Assembly (NCBI GenBank): GCA_946894095.1
Contig: OX335642.1
Coordinates: 23,199,021 to 23,263,020 of the forward strand
DNA from: Incurvaria masculella
Taxonomy: Eukaryota > Arthropoda > Insecta > Lepidoptera > Incurvariidae
Direction: 5' to 3'
DNA length: 64,000 nucleotides
Shown: positions 44,501-54,200 of the stretch, in pieces
How the letters are laid out: each line of letters opens with the position of its first letter
Position numbering within the stretch: the stretch's first letter is position 1
Program-made: the position numbers and the translations under genes
Notes under the pieces: model-generated
Told to the model about the DNA's origin: nothing
Seen by the model: only the letters and a program-made list of their open reading frames with translations
The model's database searches: none

Positions 44501-46326
44501 CTTACCAGAGACCTGGGTTTAATACCGACATGCACCACTGTCTTTCTCTTTCCGAGTTGGATAAGTGCATTTCGTCACGAATGCGAGCTGCTCCATGGTT
44601 CGGAATCCATGTAAAACGGTAGGTCCCCTTCCCTTAATAGGTGGTAGGGTTTAAGCCCGCCCGGGTTGGTACCATCGCATTGGATGAAAAGATGGTCAAA
44701 GCGGCAATGAAAAATTGTCCGTGTTTTCCATCCAGTTAAATGTAGCCGTGCTCATAAAGGGAAGGTCCTGGCATGGCACCAAATTCCTTCGGGAATGTGG
44801 TGTATTGGGCTAATATCATAACGGTAGTTGTATGGTATTAGCCATCCATGTCAGGGCTCTGATGTCATTGCAAAAATCATTACATTAGTTTTGGTACCTC
44901 CTGTAGCAACTCTTCACCATCGCGTCCTCCTAAAATTGTATCCAATTTTTGTTTGCTCCTTTTGAACTGAAACAAATTCGCCTTTGAAACACATATGTCT
45001 TGGCCAAGAATAATTAACTCAAAATAATGAAATTCGAAACTGTAACACTTAAGTCCTGAAAACACTTGTAAAATATAGACGTGCTCATTCCTAAGGGAAT
45101 GCGGTATGTAGGGCAAATATCATGACGGTGGTTGTATTAGCCACCCATGTCCAGTTACACAAAGATAGGTTCTAGTTTTATTAAGTAAGTAAGTAATTAT
45201 GTTTATTTGCCAAAAAGGTACAATATATTAACATTATACATATATAATGTCTGTAGAAAATGTTATACCCGTGAGGCGAGTCGTAGTCCAGCATCAGCCT
45301 GACTACATTCGCAAAGGTTAATAATAATAACAATCATAACTGACCAAATAAAAAAACTCTTCAGTTTTAAATACCTACCTCGTTTTCCAAGCTCGAGCAA
45401 CCGGACACCAATATAAGCAGCATCAGGATTCGGAGAAATGTGGGCAATACTCTAAATAAAACCTCGTCTTCCACCTTAGCGCAATTTTCCAGAATTCCTA
45501 CTAACATCCAAAATGTACTAAAAAATATTGCGAAGAGTTCTCTGCACAATCCCATCAAAAGAGAATAAGAAAAGATCTTGTTCAACAATTCAACCATTTC
45601 TCCCAATATCAATTGCGTGGCTTTACATGTTTTAAAAATTCGTAATCGAATCATTTCCATATTCTCTGCAGATCCAATGAGTCCTCTATACTCATAGTCG
45701 AAGTATGATTTTGCGTTAAAATTATTATAATTTTCATTTAATACCGAATACTGGCTTCGTATGCGATAAAGGAGAAGAATTATTCTTAAAGTTGAAATAG
45801 TCGTGTAGGTACTAAAAAAATATACGGACAATAATCCCCAAACAGGTATTATCGAACTTGGCAATTCTATTTGCATTATTGCTGGATGCAACAAATAAGC
45901 GTAATACATTAAAATGCACATAAATATTAAAGTGACGCACACGTAGGCACCCTTAGTATCATTAGAATAAGCGCTACCAACATTTTCAATATCGTAACGT
46001 AGCCTCCAGTAGATTCTTTCGTTAAACATATGTGAGCAATGAGTGATGACCACATAAGCGCCATTTAGCAATAAGTAGGCGGTTTCCATGAGTATTTCGA
46101 CAGAGTTAACGACACGATTGAAAGCTGTAATGTGTAATAAAATATATCCGGTCGTACACACTAAGATCAGAGTTGACGAATAAACGATAAGAAAAATTGT
46201 CTTCTTGGTGAGGGGGGCTTCGTATGAGCTGCAGTGCGACACACCGACAATCTTACACATGACATCAACGAAGATGTCGATGTAATCTTCAGTGAATTTC
46301 TCTTTAACCCTGTTGGCCTCGGACAT
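41571..46326 (-). CDS. Gustatory receptor GrD, four exons, intact
   Basis: 403 residues. Exons: 46326-45379 (316 codons), 44966-44898 (FKRSKQKLDTILGG...LQE), 42265-42179 (GMSLVEKLRQPVRVSAGG...) and 41678-41571 (MAGGAFTNLVLILQLRFPG..., 35 residues). Phase-0 borders with GT..AG throughout. It is the most divergent member: exon 1 starts MSEANRVKEKFTEDYIDIFV, and several conserved positions differ (HCSHMFNERIYWRLR for the usual HYTYVFNEKxYWRLR). The last exon mixes the MAGG..LVLILQLRFPG type of GrA/GrB with the long tail of GrC-GrG. Intron 2 (2.6 kb) holds the 43167-44229 inverted-repeat element and a SINE. Function as for the family; ligand unknown. Confidence 0.84.
43167..44229. mobile_element. 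1.06-kb element with about 180-bp inverted arms
   Basis: 43167-43346 (AAAGGAGAATGCCCATT ... CTATAATGGGGATAAGTCAG ... TTAACTTTGAGATTATTT) pairs with 44053-44229 in reverse. The central 700 bp has no recognisable protein. It fits a non-autonomous DNA transposon with long inverted ends; a related end is at 29425-29480. In GrD intron 2. Confidence 0.65.
44463..44857 (+). repeat. tRNA-derived SINE, near full length, in GrD intron 2
   Basis: GAGCGGCTCGTAGCCTAGT-type head (here AGCGGCTCGTAGCCTAGTCG), B-box-like GGGTTTAATACC, and the full body to GCCATCCATGTCAGG. Very similar to 52713-53122. A further 3' scrap of the family is at 45082-45160 in intron 1. Confidence 0.85.
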
Positions 46327-47384
46327 AATTTTAAATAATTAATTTATGGCGTTTACGGAAAAATAATTGATTTAATTACGTCTAAAGACATGAAAAATAA
46401 ACCTGAACTGTTTCAATAATTTGACGAAATCGAGGTAAATAAATCGTGTTTAATAATTTATCATTATGTTACTTGAATAGGATGTATTTTAATGTGTTCA
46501 ATAAAAGGTTTTCTTAATAACTTTTTTGTGTCTACAGTAGTATGAACTATGGTGATCAATCACTTGGCCTTTTTATTAATTACTGGCCGGTTCGTTTTGG
46601 ACGGATGTCACGCTAAGTTATTTCCTAGATAAATGGTCCGCATTAAAGTCACACTGAGTCGATTTAATTTTTATTTTATACGGCTATTGCAGTCAATATA
46701 ACCAGCGTTACCGCGGAACACAAATATTATCTCTAAGATAGTGGCTGGAAGTAGATTTTGAACAATACTTTATATCAGTTTTTCTTGATAATTTTAATCA
46801 TTTCAATGATAATATATATATTTTCAAAATAGTTCGCATATAATATTTGCAATCGTATTGATTAATTTGCAATTTGCAATATTTGAAAATATTTGAAACA
46901 TGCTAGTAAATTCCAATGCAATAATTAAGATAATAACCATCACAAACAGATGCAAAAGTAAGGAATAAAAGATGAAATACTATACACAAATCCTTAACTC
47001 AAACACAAAGCATGTTCGACAATCATCAAGCATAACAAATTTGTGGCATTTGCAGTAGAGACGATGGGGACATGGACCGGGAACGCACAAGATCTGACCA
47101 TAGAGCAGCTTCAGGCGAAATCAGATCATTAGAGTACCTCAGGCAGCGTATTAGCACGGCCATTCAACGTGGTTCCAGTGTTCTCAGAACTATGGCCGCA
47201 TTGTCTTTTCTAGAGGAGGATGCAATGCACTTTTTAGATTGTAGTAATGTTTATTTTTAATTAATGTTAATATTAGATTTTAGTTTGTTTGATTAGTTAA
47301 ATACTATATGCCTGTTATTTAATAAATATTTAACAATTTTATAAGGTAGATAAACAGTAGAAGATGATATTGAGTTTGTAAACT
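46327..47384. other. Spacer between GrD and GrE
   Basis: AT-rich. 46583-46660 is a fragment of the TAGCTGAGGTACC repeat. A 62-codon plus-strand frame at 47072-47260 (begins MDRERTRSDHRAASGEIR) resembles a LINE tail at most; not called. Confidence 0.4.
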
Positions 47385-48417
47385 CTATGAACTCGGCCCT
47401 GCCGTGTTATAATGTTGCATCGTTTCAGAAAAAAGGGCCGGAAAGCGAAGCTGAAGGATTAGAAATAGGTTTGTGACGAATCCACAGGCCATCTGAAAAA
47501 AAAAATCCTGTTAATGGATCCGATTATATCTTCTTTTGGAATGACGGTTGTGATGGGGTAACAAACACAATGAGAGTGTAAAGGAGAAGGCAAAATAATC
47601 CTCAAAACTAAACGAACGTGTTTCTACTAATAGGTTTGAGGATAAAGACATCTAAAATGAAGCAACTAAATATAACTACTATAGATAATATAAATAGATA
47701 ATTTTGAAAATTATCACAAAAAGGTTTGGTTCTACCGCTGAACTAATACCATACTAGATGGCGCTAAAAATACGACTAAAATAGTTTTCTGAATATTTTC
47801 AAAATCGGATTACAATGCTTTAAGGTAGATTCCGTTGGATAATCTTAAATCCATGAGATAACGGTCAGTTGTAAACAAATACCTTTTTTACCCAAAATAT
47901 AATATGTATTGGCACGAACGTATTTATTGAATGCACAAATGCAATAATTAAAATTACCTCCACTAGCATGTTAAAGTTGATCAAAAACATGCCACCTGCG
48001 CTCACACGTGCGGGGTCTCCCAGCTTTTCCGCCAAATGCATGCCCTTGAAATACACACTGCAGTTTGGCATAACGCAATTAACGATCCTAAATCTCATGT
48101 TTTTCTAAAGTAGTATTTTCACGCTTTATAAAGGTTAAACTAGTTCAGGGCATACAGTACTCAAAGTTGTTCTTTTTTGTAGATTCCAGGGAAATATTGC
48201 TTAATCTTACGGTTAATCGTAAGAAAAATATATGAATTGAAGAAATGAAACTGTAAATAGAACTAGTTCAGATGTATAGTGCAAGGGCTGGGCTTGATTT
48301 AGCAAGCAGACCACGTTGGATATCTTCTATATGACCCATACCTAGAAAAACTCACACAAACATATAAATATTTTAATAACTAAAAGAAGCCTAAAATAAT
48401 CTTAGAACTATCCCACT

Positions 48418-48600
48418 GGACTGACCCAAGGATCAGTCTTAGCCCAACTGTATACATTCTTTACACTCTCGACCTAGAACATAAGTGTCGAACACCATTG
48501 TCACATACTACAATATGCGGATGATATTCTTATGTACAGGGTTACTTGTAATCCGACGTATCCCACGATGTATTCCTGCCAGGAGATAATAGAGGGGCTA
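48418..48600 (+). mobile_element. LINE reverse-transcriptase core fragment with YADD box
   Basis: One frame from 48418 gives GLTQGSVLAQLYTFFTL, a stop, then LQYADDILMYR (YADD codons at 48514-48525) and EIIEGL. This is the GxPQGSVLSPLL...QYADD core of jockey/R1-like reverse transcriptases. The in-frame stop and lack of flanking domains show a relic, in GrE intron 2 and antisense to the gene. Confidence 0.7.
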
Positions 48601-49321
48601 GTTTAGCAGATATTTAAATTTCAATGTTTTTTTTAAATCGTAAAACCCAAAAAATAACTAGATTTAATTTTAAATAAACAAAAACTTTGTAAAAAAATGG
48701 GCTTTATTTTCATTTAAATTCCAAAGAAGACTCACAAAATAGGCTGTTACGATCATAAAATAGACCGAAATATTTCACAATGAAAAATTGTGGCCCCCGC
48801 GACATGAAATCTTCTCCTAAAAAGGCTCTTCACTTCGAATGTACAGACCTAATAAACAGTAAAAAGCTAGTAAATAGGCATTTACAAAGATATATTTTTG
48901 AAAGAAAATAAACAACTCATTAAAACCGTTTCACGTTCATACACTAGATAATAGTCTAAACTTTGATATTTTGATTTTTCTAGGGGATTTTATTCTCAAC
49001 CGACGCTGAGATAAAATTAAAATAACCCCAAGATATTGGAGGTTAGCGTCATATGGAGCCTTAAAAGAGTGCACACATTTAAAAAATACTGGTCTCGTAA
49101 ATGTATCAAAACCGAGTTATAACCAATTTGCAGCTATTGAATCCGCAATTGCTCGATCGGCTCCAATCCCCCTATGTAATATTAATTTTTCATACCCAAC
49201 AAAAAAAATCTCCATAGGCATCAAGAAAGGCTCATTTAATGCAAATAGATAGAGAATAATATTACATAAATAATACACACTCTTTGAAAATTTCAGTTTT
49301 CTATCTATTACGGTTACTGAG

Positions 49322-49440
49322 ATACAGCCCTGTGACAGACGGACGGATGGACGGACGGACGGATTGACGGACAGCGGAGGCTTAGTAATAGGGTTCCGTA
49401 CCCAAAGGGTGAAAACGGAACCCTATTACTAAACCTCCGC
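49322..49440. repeat. GACG-rich repeat with GGGTTCCGTACCC hairpin
   Basis: GATACAGCCCTGTGACAGAC, a degenerate (GACG)n run, then CGGAGGCTTAGTAATAGGGT and its inverted partner AACGGAACCCTATTACTAAA...CTCCGCTG. The same family forms the GrE breakpoint (50701-50800) and the minisatellite element at 59551-60220. Widespread type in Lepidoptera, from memory. Confidence 0.65.
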
Positions 49441-50700
49441 TGAAAAAAGGATTTACGAATGCTGTGAGATTTTGTTTGGAGAGATTTGATTGGAGTCGAT
49501 TCAAAAGATCAAGAGGCATAAAATGTATTTAGGTACCTTTTGTAGCAATTCTTCCCCATCGCTTTCTTTATACATCCAATTCAACATTTTATCCAATAAA
49601 TATTTGCTCCTTTCGAACTGAAACATGTTCATCTTAAAAACTTTACTTAAATAAAATAGCTTTTAGAATTTCCAAATCACGCTTTTCTGTAGCTAATTGA
49701 AGTAATAAAAAAAATTGAATATTGAACCTTAAAACAATTGACATTGACAAAATAACCAAAATTAAGAATTGTGGACCGATATTGATTGATTGCCAATTAT
49801 GTAAGAAAAACACGGACAAACACAAACATAAAATATTCTTTTAAGCTACCTCATTTTCCAAGCTCGAGCACACGTACGTCAATGTTATCATCTTTAAGAA
49901 TATTAGAAACATGAAAATCACTCTTCCTAGATCCTCAATGTCGATTTTCAAATTATCCTCAATATTCTTTACTATTATCCTATATGAATTAAAAAATATA
50001 GCACAGAAAGTTTTGCACAGTTCCAACAAAAGAATACAGGAAAACTTCTGGTTCACTAATTCAACCATTTCTCTCAATTTAAAATGCGTAGCATTATATG
50101 ATGCAAAAAGACCTAATCGAATCATTTTAATGTTATGTGTCGATCCTGTGACGCCCATGAAGTCATAAACAGAGCATGAATTGGCATTTAAATATTTAAT
50201 ATTTCGATTAACTGCCGCATACTGGTCTCGTATTTGGCATACAAGTAGAATTATTCTGAAAGTGGCAATGGTAGCGTAGCTACTTAGAAAATGTAAGGAA
50301 ATATATCCGAAAACTCGTAATATTGAGCTGGGCCTTTTCGTTTGAACTAAGGAAAAATACAACCAATAACCATAAGATAATAAAACAAAAACATAAATAA
50401 TTTTAATGAACATGTAGCTTCTATTCAAATGACCACAGCGAATATTTTCAATATCGCTGCGCAGTCGCCAATAAGTTTTTTCATCGAACACATACGTGTA
50501 ATGCGTGACAACGGTAGAAATCATATTGAGAAAGCTATAGATAATTGCTATAAGCTTATCGACAGGGTCAACATTGCCAGTTAAGCCTGTGCTGATGAAA
50601 AGCATATGTCCGATCGTAAACAATAACAGTAAAGTTGTTGAATAAATAATTAGAAAAACACTCTTTATGGTAATTTCGCTTTTATACGATATGCAGTGCG

Positions 50701-50800
50701 TACAAAGCCTCCGACAACGGAGGCTTTGTAATAGGTTTCCGTTGGCACTCTTTGGGTACGGATCCCTAAAAACAACCATGAAACAAATGGTTTTTTTGAA
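50701..50800. repeat. Repeat end fused to GrE exon 1
   Basis: Perfect hairpin TACAAAGCCTCCG (50701-50713), loop ACAA, CGGAGGCTTTGTA (50718-50730), then AATAGGTTTCCGTTGG...CTTTGGGTACGGATCCCTAAA and ACCATGAAACAAA. The second part matches 60150-60225 (TAGGTTTCGTAC...CTTTGGGTACGAAACCCTAAA...CATGAAACCAA). Confidence 0.7.
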
Positions 50801-50812
50801 GCAGTTTTCCAT

Positions 50813-51274
50813 TGATCAATTCCTTTAAGTTGGATTTTTTTTAAGCCCACGGTACACCATTTGGCGAGCTGTTACCACGAATCTGACCAGTTGTGAACGT
50901 GCTATCGGTAGCGTAAGTACTATGTTATAGCTCTGCTCCCCTGCTTCATGAGCTCTCACCATGCTGTAAGGATGGCAGCCGACTTATTCATGTAAACAAT
51001 AATCTGAACAATTTTTTTATGGTTTATTGCTCCGACTGCATTAAATTACTTAAGGATTTCATTAAAATTGTATGCAAGGTACACAAAAATATAATTGTTT
51101 GCCATGACGACAGCAGTGATTACAAAATATGATGAATAGATTCAATGTGATCATTAGATTAAATAACACAAAATGTGCAACAGCAAGGAAACTTGAAATA
51201 TTATAAATTATGTAGCGAGTCAACTTATCCTATATTATCTAAACATATTTTTTTCTACAAATTTATATTTATCT
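50813..51274. other. Short spacer between GrE and GrF, paralogous to 60.2-60.9 kb
   Basis: Blocks GGTACACCATTT, CACGAATCTGA, GGTAGCGTAA, TATAGCTCT and TGGTTTATTGCTCC.ACTGCATTAAATTAC occur in the same order as in the GrF-GrG spacer (60405-60850), where the MITE at 60520-60737 is additionally inserted. No gene. Confidence 0.6.
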
Positions 51275-54200
51275 CTATAATCTCAGCACTGTTGTGTTAT
51301 AAAGATTCGTCGTCTCAGAAAAAAGAACCGGAAAGCGAAGCTGAAGAATCAGAAACAGGCTCGTTATGAATCCACAGGCCATCTGAAAAATATATGAAGT
51401 TTCAATGGTTCCTATTATATCTTTTTCATGATTGAATACTAACGGTGTTGCATGATTGTACCAAATAATGTAATGTAGAAGGCAGAATAATCGTCAAAAA
51501 TAAAGAAAACGTCTATGTTTGATTTCTGCTGATCACTCGAGAGATTAAAATAAGATATGAGAACATCCTCCTTTTTTTCGAAGTCGGTTAAAAAACAGAG
51601 GGGTCGTGGCACACCCGGTAGGAACGAAATTCTTTTCGCTCGGGCTACGCAAGTGTTTTTTCATGCAATTTTAACACTGACACACGCCACTGAATAACGC
51701 AGTCTGTTCTGTCATCCCATAGTAATGCTCGAAGCGACATGCCGAAGTATGGGATGACAGTTCAGATTGAATTATTCTTTGATGGGATTGACAGAAATTT
51801 GTTCCGTGCGCGCCCTGCGATTTGAAAGTGCTTGAGAATAAGAAAAAACAAAACAAAATCTGTTGATCCGATCGCTACCAAACTTCACTGGATCACCGAT
51901 CACGACGCCGTTATTACATTTTGGAAATTCACCCGAGCGTAGCTTCTAAAATTTCAAACTGCGCAGGATCACCCGCTCACACATATCGATCCCAACGCCA
52001 TTTTTTCATTTTAGACATTCACCCGAGAGGAGGTTCTAGTCATCCAAACTGTATAGTATCATCCACTGTGCTAATCAAAACAAGTACGTTAAAAAGAAAT
52101 GGACGCGGATTCATAACTCGCTGGAACTAAAAACGTTGCCATAATCGTTTCAGGGGGTTTACTAAGAAATAATAAAAACGCGTTATTTAAATATTAATGG
52201 ACGATTGGATAATTTTGTAATGCTTCACATTTTTCACTGTCTATTGTATTTTACATATCTCTATATATATACCTCAAATTCAAATTCAAAATTCAAATTC
52301 AAATTTACGCCACAGCGAGTCGCACGCGTAGTTTACATTACTATGGGCTCTTTGTATGGAGTTGGCCTCTTTCGGGAAACACTCGGCGACGCGGTTGCCG
52401 GGTGTGTATCTAATCCATTCCCTTTTCAAATTCGAATTCAAATCGTGTATCGGCTCCAAAAACAGCAATTAGGTACTATTTATGAATGTTCAAAAAGCAA
52501 ACGGCATGACTTAGGGCCGAGTGCACGTAAGTAACGCGGTTACAATAGTTGCCATAACAGTTCACCCCAAAATAGAAAACAAAAGTAGAGAAAAGGTATA
52601 AAAATTCAGCGGATTCGGAGGTGATAGCAGCCGGCACTGGCGATAAGTAACGCGGTTACAATAGTTTCCATAATAGTTCACCCCAAAATATAATCGATTT
52701 CATAAACAAGCTTGAGCGGCTCGTAGCCTAGTGGCGCGGGGACTGGCCTAGCGTACCAGAGACCTGGGTTCAATACCGACATGCACCACTGTCTTTCTCT
52801 TTCCGAGTTCGACAAGTGCATTTCGTTACGAATGCGAGCTGCTCCATGGTTCGGAATCCATGTAAAACTGTAGGTCCCCTTCCCCTACTAGGTGGTAGGG
52901 TTTATGCCCGCCCGGGTTGGTACCATCGCATTGGATGAAAAGATGGTCGAAGCGGCAATGAAAAATTGTCCGTGTTTTCCATCCAGTTCAATGTAGCCGT
53001 GCTCATAAAGGGAAGGTCCTGGCATGGCACCAAGTTCCTTCGGGAATGAGGTGTATTGGGCTAATATCATAACGGTAGTTGTGTGGTATTAGCCATCCAT
53101 GTCAGGTCGCATAAAAAAAAAAAAAAACAAAAGTAGAGAAAAGGTATGAAAATTCAGCGGATTCGGAGGTGATAGCAGCCGGCAATGGCACAAATATATT
53201 TATTGAATGGAGATATAGAATGATTAAAATTACCTCGACTAGCATGTTATAGTTGATCGTGAACATGCCACCTGCACTAACACGCACGGGATCCCTCAGA
53301 GTTTCCGCAAAATGCATGCCCTGAAATACACATTGCAGTTTGGCATGACACATTAAAAAAAGATTCCCATAGCAACGACTGATACTTACGCTCGTGTTCT
53401 CTAAATAAGCCATTTTTACGCTTTATAAAGTTGTAACTCGTTCAGGGTATACAGTCTTCGAAGGTGTCCATTTTGTCACGTAGTGGATTTTTGGTAAGCC
53501 ACTACAGTGTTCATAGCTCCTTGGCCAAGGCTAATCCAATCGCCTTGCTCCCTCCGTGGTTTTACCTAACTAAAATCTTCCTTACCCTCAGAAAAAAAGA
53601 GAAACGAAAATGATAATTTCGTAGTGCGGCGACCATTTTGGGTCGCCCACTTTACCAGCAGCCTTCGCAAAGAGCGCACCTCTACAAACCGCGGTCCACC
53701 TACCGGTAACCCAACTTCAATTTAATACCTTTTAGCGATTGCTCACAGCCCTGTTCATTTAATTAAACTCATTTCCTCCTTGGTCGCTATTGACCTGGCT
53801 TTATTTTAGCTCCTCAAGCACCCTGTAACCATTTTACGGCGCCCACGCCTCATTTTATCGTGAGCGCCCGTCTAAGTGTTTCGAAATTGACTTCAGCGGT
53901 TCCTGCGGGGCTCACCAAGTGGGCCCCAGTTATGTCTTCCGTTCACCCGAGACACGACTCGCCGATGGGCCGCCGTCGCCGGCAGCGACGTGGCGAGGTA
54001 GCCGAGCACGCTGGCCGGCCATCCGCGCAGCCGCGCCGATGCGCCCCGCGCCGAGCAGCGCTGAGCCACGCCGCCACGCCGTCGACCGGCGCTGACGACG
54101 CGGCCGACACGCCGGCGCCGCTGCTCTGAGCCGACGCCCCGCGCGCCGCACCGCACGCGCGTGCACCCACCATGCTGCGCACCGACGTGGTCCACCACTG

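Larger units (their letters stand above)
47385..50812 (-). pseudogene. Gustatory receptor GrE, native N-terminus replaced by repeat
   Basis: Exons: 50812-49850, 49617-49537, 48044-47958 (GMHLAEKLGDPARVSAGG...), 47492-47385 (MACGFVTNLFLILQLRFPA...). From THCISYKSEITIKSVFLIIY onward exon 1 aligns with GrF, but the usual first 30 or so residues (MAEAK...DYxDIFFDVLSxIVGVS) are absent. Instead the frame runs back into a repeat that starts with a perfect 13-bp hairpin at 50701-50730, giving about 37 unrelated residues from an ATG at 50812. Exon 2 is 81 nt: a 12-nt in-frame insertion (NWMY) and a final AAG instead of GAG. Exon 3 uses a CAAG acceptor. No premature stop occurs, so a chimeric protein is possible, but loss of promoter, 5' UTR and start makes a recent pseudogene more likely. 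Intron 2 holds a LINE piece and a GACG-rich repeat. Confidence 0.7.

Noticed and set aside
52713..52790. Functional tRNA gene at SINE heads
   Set aside because: Only A- and B-box regions are kept, followed by the common SINE body; these are SINE promoters.
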